From positions 5,642,001 to 5,706,000 of the forward strand of contig NZ_CP046172.1 in the NCBI RefSeq assembly GCF_011801145.1: 64,000 nt of DNA, read 5' to 3'. The position numbers were made by a program, and so were the translations under genes. The notes beneath the pieces are model-generated. The model was not told the DNA's origin, did not search any database, and worked only from the letters and a program-made list of their open reading frames with translations. The stretch comes from Nocardia arthritidis. GTDB taxonomy: Bacteria > Actinomycetota > Actinomycetes > Mycobacteriales > Mycobacteriaceae. This document shows, piece by piece, positions 43,077 through 50,811 of this stretch (positions are counted from its first letter, which is position 1; every line of letters starts with the position of its first letter).

Positions 43077-44564
43077 TCAGTCCGAATCAGTTGGTGGCTG
43101 TTGGTCTTTCAGCCACTCACCGTGCCGTGACAGGTCACGGTGGTTGCGGTGGTGGATACGAGACAGCGCCCGCGCCAGCAGCTCACCCGGATGGTGGCGA
43201 TGGTTCACTCGCGGTGTCCCAGTGGGGTCGATATGCGGCGGCGCGATCCACCCGGTCCGCCCCGGATACCGTGAATCCTCGCCAAGGACAACGGTTTTCC
43301 AGCTGTTCGGGCCATCATTGATCAGCGCATGACAGTGATCGCAGGCCAGGGTCAGATTTCCCACATCCGTCGCGGCGCCCGCACTCCACCCCGTGACATG
43401 ATGCACCGCACACATACTCGCGGGTGCATCACACCCCGGACGGGTACAGCCACGCAGCGCCGCGGTCAACGCCATCCGCTGCGCAGCCGAGGCCAAACGG
43501 CGTTTGCGCGCGAAATGCAGTGGCAGACCTTGTTTGTCGAACACCATCAGGTATGGGTCGGCATGTTCGGCCAACCGCAGGACTTCGCTGATCGGGATCA
43601 TGCCACCGGTCGCGGTCGTCGCGACACCGGTCTTGCGTTCCAGATCCTCCACGCTGACGGTCATGATCATCGACACCGGCAACCCCCGGTGCTCACCCAA
43701 CGCATCAACCCGCGTTTGCGGATGCAGCAAGGCGAGCAAAGCATCATGCTGACGTTGGGCCACGGTGCGGGTATCCCGGATCGCGGCCGCCACCATGGCC
43801 TCACGGTCCACGAAATCACAGGCCCCATGCGGAGAATCGGGATCATCAGGGTTGTTCAGGCCCGGGCGCGCGTATTTGGCTATGAACGCATCCCATAAGG
43901 CCCGCAACGTCGGAGAAAGCTCACCGCGAATCGCCGACATACCATCGGCACGCTGCGGACCCACGGTGATCCCCCGCATCCGCGCCCGATCCTTGTCGTC
44001 GGTGATGCGGCCGTCCGGATCGAGGTAGGCCAAGATCTTCTCCCCGACGACAGTGATATCGCGCGGGCTCAGCGTGCGCGCGTGCTCCGCGAGCAGCTTC
44101 TCGACGGCCTCGAACTCAGGGTTGTCCACCGACCCGGGCACCCGCTTCATCACCGCCGAAATCCGTTGCGCATGCTCCGCCGTGATCGCACCCTCGGCCT
44201 GGGCGGCCGCCGTCGCAGGCAACAACGGCGGATGCACCTCACCCGCCATATCGATTCGAGGACCGAGCTCCTCGGCGGCTTTGGCCCGCGCCGCGGCCTC
44301 GGACTGCGAAATATTCAGCGTCTCAACCAAAAACCGCGACACGCCCGCCGCGCCCACCCGCGCCGGAATCGACCGCTGAGACACCTGCGCCAACACCTGA
44401 TGCCCGAACCCCGCCAACCGCCGCACCACACACTCGACATCCCGCACCAACTGGATCAGATCCTCATCCAACAATGGTGTCAACGGAGTGTCCACCAGCC
44501 GATCCACGCTCGCGAGCAACGAGTCGGCGACTCGTTGCCGTACCGCAGGATCGTCCGGTGTCAT
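43077..44564 (-). CDS. HNH endonuclease-domain protein, DUF222/13E12 family
   Basis: A 495-aa protein. The N-terminal 350 residues are the DUF222 helical domain found in mycobacterial 13E12 repeat proteins. Counted from the GTG at 44570, residues 375-420 form an HNH domain with zinc-binding cysteines C375, C380, C410, C413 and the HNH core HHVTGW, then N405 and H414 (LTLACDHCHALIN). Such proteins are common as multiple copies in mycobacteria and nocardiae, often near mobile sequences, but their function is not settled. The ATG at 44564 is preferred to the GTG at 44570. Confidence 0.85.
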   Translation of the reverse strand: MTPDDPAVRQRVADSLLASVDRLVDTPLTPLLDEDLIQLVRDVECVVRRLAGFGHQVLAQVSQRSIPARVGAAGVSRFLVETLNISQSEAAARAKAAEELGPRIDMAGEVHPPLLPATAAAQAEGAITAEHAQRISAVMKRVPGSVDNPEFEAVEKLLAEHARTLSPRDITVVGEKILAYLDPDGRITDDKDRARMRGITVGPQRADGMSAIRGELSPTLRALWDAFIAKYARPGLNNPDDPDSPHGACDFVDREAMVAAAIRDTRTVAQRQHDALLALLHPQTRVDALGEHRGLPVSMIMTVSVEDLERKTGVATTATGGMIPISEVLRLAEHADPYLMVFDKQGLPLHFARKRRLASAAQRMALTAALRGCTRPGCDAPASMCAVHHVTGWSAGAATDVGNLTLACDHCHALINDGPNSWKTVVLGEDSRYPGRTGWIAPPHIDPTGTPRVNHRHHPGELLARALSRIHHRNHRDLSRHGEWLKDQQPPTDSD

Positions 44565-44570
44565 ACCCAC

Positions 44571-45043
44571 ACCCTATCGAACCAACATTCGATTGTCACG
44601 AAAAAACGATGACCACAAAGGTAAAATACCGCTGCTCACAATCACGCCAAACCCTTTGCAGGGCAATAGAAAAGAGCGATCCAGCGACACCACGCTACAT
44701 TCAAGCCCAGCCCGGCGCTTTCGACGTCGAGCGCTATCGCAAGCATGCGAACCTCGTTACGAGGCAGGACCTCAGCACTCATGAGCAACCGACTCGCCTC
44801 CGCAATCGCCCTTCACGACGAGCCGTCGAAAGGAATGCGAAGCCGACCTCACCTGCCGACACGAATCCGGCACCTTGCAACCGGCGTTCACTGCCCGCCG
44901 GACTGAGGATCGGCTGAAGATGGCGGCCATCGGCTGGGCGAGGAACAGCGGGCGGGGTTGAATCGGCTGTGTGATCGGCTGAGCGGCGCGCGAGCCTGAC
45001 CGAGATCACCTGGTACACAATCTCTTTCGAAAAGGTGAGTGAT
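44571..45043. other. Intergenic region with repeated motifs, no supported gene
   Basis: A 473-bp stretch without a convincing ORF. It is AT-richer in the first 120 bp (near 44580-44650), next to the HNH gene start. It contains a perfect 13-bp palindrome CCTCGTTACGAGG at 44752-44764 and, nearer the small secreted gene, four copies of ATCGGCTG within 73 bp (44909-44981). Both look regulatory. The AAGGTGA before 45044 is the ribosome-binding site for the secreted protein. Confidence 0.6.
44909..44981 (+). repeat. Four spaced direct repeats of ATCGGCTG
   Basis: Copies begin at 44909, 44929, 44962 and 44974, spaced 20, 33 and 12 bp apart. They lie 63-135 bp upstream of the secreted protein start. 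The even motif and clustering suggest sites for a repeating-array DNA-binding activator; this is inferred. Confidence 0.5.
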
Positions 45044-45307
45044 ATGACGAACGGAGCGCGACGGGGTCGAGCCGTCCGGGTCGCTGTTGTGGCGGCGGTG
45101 ATTGCCACGCCATTGCTGGCCACGGCGGGAGTAGCCGCCGCCGATCCCGGGCCGAGCGGCGGGGCCGCTCAGCCGACGGTTCGGCTGGTCGATTATGACG
45201 ATTGGTATCACTGGCACTGCCAGGTCCAGCACGAGTGGTGGCGGCCGCACTGCCACGACCACGACTGGGATCGGCCCGATCCGCCTGCGACCGGCAGCGC
45301 GGTATAG
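45044..45307 (+). CDS. Small secreted His/Trp/Cys-rich protein
   Basis: An 87-aa protein I do not recognise. Sec signal peptide: basic head (NGARRGRAVR), hydrophobic core, cleavage after AAA-D near residue 32. The mature part, about 55 residues, starts with DPGPSGGAAQPTVRL and then has an unusual dense cluster of aromatics, histidines and two cysteines (YDDWYHWHCQVQHEWW and RPHCHDHDWDRP). Two cysteines and five or six histidines could bind metal or haem. Start: ATG 45044 with AAGGTGA; an upstream GTG at 45035 is less well spaced. It has its own strong terminator. Confidence 0.65.
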   Translation: MTNGARRGRAVRVAVVAAVIATPLLATAGVAAADPGPSGGAAQPTVRLVDYDDWYHWHCQVQHEWWRPHCHDHDWDRPDPPATGSAV

Positions 45308-45314
45308 GTCCGGT

Positions 45315-45357
45315 CCGAACGGATGTGGCGCCGCCGAGCGATGCCACATCCGTTCGG
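45315..45357. terminator. Strong hairpin terminator after the small secreted gene
   Basis: A perfect 15-bp stem (CCGAACGGATGTGGC with its complement) encloses a 13-nt loop, directly after the secreted-protein stop. It is one of the two strongest terminators in the window and separates this gene from the biosynthetic cluster, whose last gene ends at 45511 on the other strand. Confidence 0.85.
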
Positions 45358-45510
45358 GCACAACTGAATTAGCTTCCGGCGACAGGAGTCGACGTAGGAG
45401 GCCCGGACGAATCCGCCTGCGCACGAAGCTATCTCGCGACTTGGGCAAGTTTGACGGTCCCCGGCACGATCAGGGGCCTCCTGGGCACAGCGCGTCGGAC
45501 AGGCGCAGCA

Positions 45511-47328
45511 TCAACGCACTGAGGCCGGGGTGCACCGGTATGCGGTAACCGCGCCCTTGCCGAGCAGCCGCCCGCAGTGGTGCCGGATCCAGCCGACCCG
45601 TTCGTCATCGGATTCGGTGACCAGCACCAACCCGATATCGCCCGCCGCCACCCGGTCGGCGATCTGATCGACGGTCGGTGCGGGAGCGGTACCGGTGAAC
45701 CCGCCGATGGACGGGATCTGTTTACCGGAGACCAGAATGAACGGCGCGGCCACCACCGAGGTGTAGGTGGTGACCGGATACCGGGAGCTGTACGAATTAC
45801 CAACGAACGCAAGTAGTTCCGTCGCCTGATGCACTGCATCCCTGGAGTACCGCTGGGTGACGACGGTCGCCGCCAGCGGTTCGAACGGGGTATCGACGGG
45901 CCCGAAGCGATCGGCCGTCACAGCGACAGATGCCGCCGCGGGCGCGGCCAGCGCACCGATGAGCAGCGCGATCAGCCATCGGCCGCCGAGTAGCCCCAGC
46001 GCGACGCACAGCAGCGCGAAACAGACTATCCCCCACCGCACTTCACGAGGCGCGGGCGCGAGTAACAACCAACCATAGCCGACAGTGGCGATCACCGCCG
46101 CGATCCCAGCCCAACGCACCGCGGGCCGAGCCGCCAGCTCCCGGAATCCCACCGCCCCCATACCGATCAGCGCCGCGATCGAAGGGGTAAGCGACGCAAG
46201 GTAATACGGCGATACCGTACCGATGGCCTGGAATACCACCAGATGCACCAGCAGCGAGCCGCCCCACAGCACAAGCGCCGCCGTCTGCGGCTGTGTCCGC
46301 CGCCCTCGGGACCGAAAGGCCAAGCCCACCAGGCAGATCAGCGCGAGCGGCACCAGCCAGCCGATAGCCCGCCCGCCCCCGCCCGCGAAAATATGCTCCA
46401 TCCGCTGATCCGGACCGAATACCAGGATGTTCCGGTACCCGACCCCGCTGTCACCGACCGCGATATTTCCCGCACCGACACCGAACGAATCGTTCGCCCG
46501 GTTCGCCGCATTGAACAGAAAGACCTGCTCGAAGAGCGAATTATGCTGGCTCCCATCGACATACGGCCGCGAGCCGACCGGTATCGCCGAAACCACCGCC
46601 ATCCACAGCAGCGACACCGCGACGGCGCTACCGGCGAACCAGGCGGTGCCGGTGATCCGCTGCCGCAGTTCGGCTTTCGGTGCGGTGCACAGCACGGCCG
46701 CCACGACGGCGGGTACCACCAGCCACGCCTGCACCATCTTCGCGTTGAAGGCCAGGCCGACGAGGATCCCGGCATATCCGAGATTGCGCAGGCGACCCGT
46801 GGTGAGCGCAACGGCGACCCGGTCGAATGCCAGCACCAGCAGCAGGATCAGCAGCGAATCCGGGACGTTGCCGCGGTTCAGCGCGACCGTCGCGGGTGTC
46901 ACCGCCAGTACGAGCGCCGCGATCAGACCCGCGGCCGGGCCCGAAATCCGTTGCACGGCGCGGAAAAGCACCAGCACGGTGAGCACGCCCTCCACCACCT
47001 GCGGCAGGATGTAGGCCCAGTCGTGCGGGCCGAACACCCGCACCGAGAGCGCCTGCACCCAGAACGCGGCGGGAAGTTTGTCGATGCTGATCGTGGCATC
47101 CGGGTCGAAGGCGGCGAAGAAGAAGTTGTGCCAGCTCATGGACATCGACCGCGCGGCGGCGGCATAGAACATGACCGGCGGCTGGGTCCGGATGCCCCAG
47201 GCATAGCTCGTCGCGGCCAAGGCCGCGATCAGCAGCAGCGCGGGGCGCACCCAGCGTGCACCGTCGCGCCGCGGCAATGATGTTCGGTCGGTTTGGGTTT
47301 CGGGATATGCGATGGTTGTCGCGGTCAT
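45511..47328 (-). CDS. GT39-type membrane glycosyltransferase
   Basis: A 605-aa polytopic protein with about ten to twelve membrane segments. The N-terminal periplasmic loop contains the acidic pair typical of GT39/ArnT/PMT-like enzymes (FDPDATISIDKLPAAFWVQAL), and the C-terminus has a soluble domain. They transfer sugars from polyprenyl-phosphate donors to lipids or proteins outside the membrane. Its ATG overlaps the ABC permease stop (TGATG), so it is the last gene of the PKS-NRPS run. It may glycosylate the product or its precursor, or be a co-transcribed envelope gene. Confidence 0.8.
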   Translation of the reverse strand: MTATTIAYPETQTDRTSLPRRDGARWVRPALLLIAALAATSYAWGIRTQPPVMFYAAAARSMSMSWHNFFFAAFDPDATISIDKLPAAFWVQALSVRVFGPHDWAYILPQVVEGVLTVLVLFRAVQRISGPAAGLIAALVLAVTPATVALNRGNVPDSLLILLLVLAFDRVAVALTTGRLRNLGYAGILVGLAFNAKMVQAWLVVPAVVAAVLCTAPKAELRQRITGTAWFAGSAVAVSLLWMAVVSAIPVGSRPYVDGSQHNSLFEQVFLFNAANRANDSFGVGAGNIAVGDSGVGYRNILVFGPDQRMEHIFAGGGGRAIGWLVPLALICLVGLAFRSRGRRTQPQTAALVLWGGSLLVHLVVFQAIGTVSPYYLASLTPSIAALIGMGAVGFRELAARPAVRWAGIAAVIATVGYGWLLLAPAPREVRWGIVCFALLCVALGLLGGRWLIALLIGALAAPAAASVAVTADRFGPVDTPFEPLAATVVTQRYSRDAVHQATELLAFVGNSYSSRYPVTTYTSVVAAPFILVSGKQIPSIGGFTGTAPAPTVDQIADRVAAGDIGLVLVTESDDERVGWIRHHCGRLLGKGAVTAYRCTPASVR

Positions 47329-48116
47329 CAACTCCGGCCAATCTTGGTGTGCCGCAATCGGAATCGAAATGCGGCCAGAAGCGCGCCGACCAAGCCGACG
47401 CCGAGCAGAACCAGGCAGGGCGTCACGACGGCGCCGAAGCCCTCGCCGCGCAGGATGACATCCTGATAGCCCTTCAAAGCCCAGTACTGCGGTGTGTACG
47501 GCGAGAGCGCCCGCGCCCATCCGGGCAGGGTGGCCCTCGGTGTGATGGTGCCCGCCAGTCCGCCGAGGGCGAGCGACCCGAGCTGCGCCATGATCGACAG
47601 CTGATCGATGGTGCGGCACAGCGAAACAAGCGCGATGCCGAACCCCCAGGTCGCGACGGCGAGGGCGGCGGTGAGCACCGCGATCGGTCCGATCGACCCC
47701 TTGCTGTGCAGATCGAACACCCGGAAGGCGACCACCCACAGGATGGTCAGCTGCACCGCCGAGAAAAGCAGTGTGGGCAAGGACTTTCCGACGATGATCT
47801 CGGCCGCGCGCACCGGCGCCGCACGCAGCCGGTCCCAGGTACCCCACTCGTGTTCGCGGAAGAACGAGGCGCCGAGCAGTGTGGTGATGAAAAAGGCGAA
47901 CAGCACGATGGTGCCCGGTCCGGACTGTTCGGCGCCGTTGGCGTTGAAGTAGCCCGAGAAGCGCAGCTGCGCCTTGTTCGCCGGGGTCAGGAAGGCCATC
48001 ATGCCGATGGGCAGCACGGTGATGACCATCAGCTGGGCCGGATCGTTGCGGATGCGCCGCAGATCCGCCCAGGACAGCGCGCGCACCCTGGCGAGCGCGG
48101 AATCATGCAGCAACAT
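47328..48116 (-). CDS. ABC-2-type exporter permease
   Basis: A 262-aa permease with six membrane segments and the ABC2_membrane layout: cytosolic N-terminus (LLHDSALARVRALSWADLRRI), then MVITVLPIGMMAFL, long loops, and a C-terminal helix. DrrB-like proteins of this type export lipids or antibiotics together with a single ATPase. The start at 48116 has AAGGAA and overlaps the ATPase stop by 14 nt. It pairs with the ATPase encoded upstream. Confidence 0.85.
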   Translation of the reverse strand: MLLHDSALARVRALSWADLRRIRNDPAQLMVITVLPIGMMAFLTPANKAQLRFSGYFNANGAEQSGPGTIVLFAFFITTLLGASFFREHEWGTWDRLRAAPVRAAEIIVGKSLPTLLFSAVQLTILWVVAFRVFDLHSKGSIGPIAVLTAALAVATWGFGIALVSLCRTIDQLSIMAQLGSLALGGLAGTITPRATLPGWARALSPYTPQYWALKGYQDVILRGEGFGAVVTPCLVLLGVGLVGALLAAFRFRLRHTKIGRS

Positions 48117-49062
48117 GTTCGGTTCCTTCTGTGACAACGGTTTTCGCCGGACCCGCCGCCGCGGCCATGATGGCCGTGTACGCGTTCTCCAGGTCCGGGT
48201 GGTGCACCTCGGCCGAGAGCAGCCGCTCGGTGTCGCCGTTGAGGACGGTGAACAGGTGCGCCAGCAGCTGACCGGGCGTTCCGGTCGGAATGGTCAGCCG
48301 GGTTCCGCCGGCGGCCGCGCCGTCGATTTGCCGGAAGCTGTTCAGGCAGTTCGGTATCGCATCCGAGAATTCCAGGCTGACAGCGGCTTTCGCGTATTTT
48401 TCGACCAGCTCGGTGACGCTGCCCTGCGCCAGGATCCGGCCCTGGTGCAATATCACCACCCGCGCGTCGAGCGCCTCCAGTTCCGGCAGGTAGTGCGTCG
48501 CGTAGACCACCGCCGCGCCGCGGTCGGCCAGGCTGCGCACCTCGGCGAGCAGATCGCGGCGGGCGTTGACGTCGGCGCCGACGGTCGGCTCGTCCAGCCA
48601 CAGCACCTCGGGCTCGTGCAGCAGCGCCATCGCGGTGTGCAGCCTGCGCTGCTGACCACCCGAGAGGTGTTCGGCCTTGATATCGAGAAATGCGTTCACG
48701 CCGAGACTTTCGGCCACCGCCGCGACGCGTGGGCCGAGATCCGCACGCCCGACGCCCATCAACCGTCCGAAGAAGATCAGGTTCTCCCGCGCGGTGAGCG
48801 TCGGGTAGACGCCGAGTTCCTGTGGCGCCAAACCCAATTTGCGCCGCGCCTGCCGGGGCCGCTCGCGCACGTCGATGCCCGAGATCCGCACCGTGCCCCC
48901 ATCCGCCGGGGTCAGTCCGGCGACGATCGATGCCGTTGTGGTCTTGCCCGCGCCGTTGGGCCCGAGCAGTCCCAGCACCTCGCCGGGGGCCACCTCGATA
49001 TCTATGCCGCCGAGCACCTTTCGCTCACCATACGACTTGACGAGCCCGCAGATCTCCAGCAT
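48103..49062 (-). CDS. ABC exporter ATP-binding protein (DrrA-like)
   Basis: A 319-aa ATPase. Walker A GPNGAGKTTT (residues 34-43), signature LSGGQQ (133-138), Walker B VLWLDEPT (D157, E158), a switch His in VVYATHYLPE. The C-terminal 90 residues resemble the DrrA regulatory extension. GAGGAGGT precedes the ATG at 49062, inside the end of the MaoC-SDR gene (38-nt overlap). With the downstream permease it likely exports the product of the cluster or gives self-resistance. Confidence 0.9.
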   Translation of the reverse strand: MLEICGLVKSYGERKVLGGIDIEVAPGEVLGLLGPNGAGKTTTASIVAGLTPADGGTVRISGIDVRERPRQARRKLGLAPQELGVYPTLTARENLIFFGRLMGVGRADLGPRVAAVAESLGVNAFLDIKAEHLSGGQQRRLHTAMALLHEPEVLWLDEPTVGADVNARRDLLAEVRSLADRGAAVVYATHYLPELEALDARVVILHQGRILAQGSVTELVEKYAKAAVSLEFSDAIPNCLNSFRQIDGAAAGGTRLTIPTGTPGQLLAHLFTVLNGDTERLLSAEVHHPDLENAYTAIMAAAAGPAKTVVTEGTEHVAA

Positions 49063-50563
49063 CTCGCACCTCCTCAGCGACCGACGGCCAGGGCTGGGTA
49101 TCCGGCCCGATTATCGAAACTTCTCCCGTGCCCGCGTCTTCCGATCGGAACGCGGTGACGATCTCGGCGGCGACCGGCGCGATCGGATGACTGGCGGCCC
49201 GCCCGCCCGGCGTATTCGTCAGGTCGGTCCACAGCCGGGGCGGACGCGCCACCACCACATTCCAGTGATGGTGGTGCGCAAGGTATTTCGCCAGGCCCTC
49301 CAGCGCGGCCTTGGCCGCGACGTAATGCGGCCACCAGCGCGGCGGTTCGACGACGGCCTCGGACGACACCAGCACCACCGTCGCGCCGGGCCGCAGCCGA
49401 GGAGCGCACACCGACAGCGGCCCGAAGACCAATCTGGTGCTCGCGGCCATGAATTGGGCCGCGGGCTCGATGGCGTCGGGCGCCAGCGAGAGGTTCGGGA
49501 TGGCGGGTGCAGCCAGCAGTACGACACCGTCGAGCGGGGTGTCCGGCAGCGCGGTCTGCAGCGCCCAGCCGTCGCTCACGTCGGCGAGCACCGGCACCAG
49601 CCGACCCGTATACCGGCTCGCCGCCTCCATCAGCGGATGCGAGACGCGGGTGCAGCTCACCAGAACTCGCGCGCCCTGGCTCGCCAGCCCGATCGAGACC
49701 GCCGCGCCGAGCCCCCGGCTGCCGCCGACCACGAGAATGGTCCGCCCGGCCAGGTCCTGCGACGGCGGCAGCACCGCCGCCAGCTCGGCCGGGTCCGGTC
49801 CCGGAACCGGTTCGCGGATAAGGCTTTCCACGGTGATGTCGGCGGCGGCGCCGCGCGTGCTGCGCGCCCGCACGGTCACCAGTCCGGAGCCTCGGTCGGC
49901 CTCCGGTTCCTGTGTCTCGAATTTTATTGCGCCGCAGCCCGATCCGCGTAGCCGCATGGTCAACGCGACGAGCAGCGCGTCCCGACCCGGCGTGCACATC
50001 CCGGTCCAGTAGCTGGCCCAGCCGAGCACCGTCGCCAGATGTTCGGGTATCCAGCCGCCGATCACCCTGGCCACCAGTCCGGACACCTGCCGGTAATCGA
50101 TGGCGTACGAACCACGTTCGCGGCCGGGTCCACCCGATGGGCTGATCAGGTGGCCCAGTCCGAGCACCCGCGGCTCGGTGCGCAGCTCCGCGCCGACGGC
50201 GGCCGGACCGCACCACGGCAGCGCTGCGCCGAGCACGCACCGGATATCGACGACCTCGATATCGCCGAACCGCACCCGGCCGCGCGCCCGCCCGTCCGAG
50301 ACCGTCCAGTCGATCTCGTAGCGGCGGCCCGGCAGCGTCGGCTGCCGGAAGATCACCCGGATCTCGTGCACCGTACGCGGATCCAGCAATTCGGCGAGCG
50401 CGCCGAGTGCGAGCGTCACCACCAGCGCGCCGTGCGCGACCGGCCTGCCGTAGGGCGAGCGCCTGCCGAATTCGCCGTCGACGTGCAGCGGGTTGCGATC
50501 GCCCACCGCGCTGGCATACGCGGCGATATCGTTGTCGACGAGCCGGAAAACCCTTGTGGTCAT
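49025..50563 (-). CDS. MaoC-like dehydratase/hydratase - SDR fusion protein
   Basis: A 512-aa two-part enzyme. Residues 5-110 contain the hot-dog R-hydratase motif (AVGDRNPLHVD, with D22 and H27), and residues 110-260 appear to be a second hot-dog-like half. Residues 272-495 form an SDR domain: VVGGSRGLG (cofactor), Ser400 and the Y414-x-x-x-K418 pair (YVAAK). Together the two halves could convert 3-ketoacyl- or 3-hydroxyacyl- to enoyl-thioesters on the ACP encoded just upstream. Overlaps the ACP gene by 4 bp. Fusion of these two activities in one chain in this context is uncommon. Confidence 0.8.
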   Translation of the reverse strand: MTTRVFRLVDNDIAAYASAVGDRNPLHVDGEFGRRSPYGRPVAHGALVVTLALGALAELLDPRTVHEIRVIFRQPTLPGRRYEIDWTVSDGRARGRVRFGDIEVVDIRCVLGAALPWCGPAAVGAELRTEPRVLGLGHLISPSGGPGRERGSYAIDYRQVSGLVARVIGGWIPEHLATVLGWASYWTGMCTPGRDALLVALTMRLRGSGCGAIKFETQEPEADRGSGLVTVRARSTRGAAADITVESLIREPVPGPDPAELAAVLPPSQDLAGRTILVVGGSRGLGAAVSIGLASQGARVLVSCTRVSHPLMEAASRYTGRLVPVLADVSDGWALQTALPDTPLDGVVLLAAPAIPNLSLAPDAIEPAAQFMAASTRLVFGPLSVCAPRLRPGATVVLVSSEAVVEPPRWWPHYVAAKAALEGLAKYLAHHHHWNVVVARPPRLWTDLTNTPGGRAASHPIAPVAAEIVTAFRSEDAGTGEVSIIGPDTQPWPSVAEEVRDAGDLRARQVVW

Positions 50564-50811
50564 GACACATCCGCCTCCCGCGCGGCGGATATGGCGGCGG
50601 CCACCTCGGCGAGCGATACCTCGGAGGTGAGCAGGTTCCCTGGCAACTCGACGCCGAAATGTCGCTCCACCGCGTACACCAGCCGCACCTGGGCCAGCGA
50701 ATCCCAGACGTCCATATCGCCGCGCACGGTGTCGATTCCGTGTACGGCCGGATCGCCGACCACATCGGCGAACAGGGTGAGCAGATCCTCGATCACGCGT
50801 TCAGTGCTCAT
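50560..50811 (-). CDS. Free-standing acyl carrier protein
   Basis: An 83-aa ACP. The phosphopantetheine serine is S38 in DVWDSLAQ, surrounded by the usual four-helix pattern (VIEDLLTLFADVVGD, LVYAVERHFGVELP, SLAEVAAAI). The FkbH-like gene upstream and the MaoC-SDR gene downstream both overlap it, so it probably carries the acyl group that those enzymes build or process. It resembles FkbJ-like discrete carriers. Confidence 0.9.
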   Translation of the reverse strand: MSTERVIEDLLTLFADVVGDPAVHGIDTVRGDMDVWDSLAQVRLVYAVERHFGVELPGNLLTSEVSLAEVAAAISAAREADVS

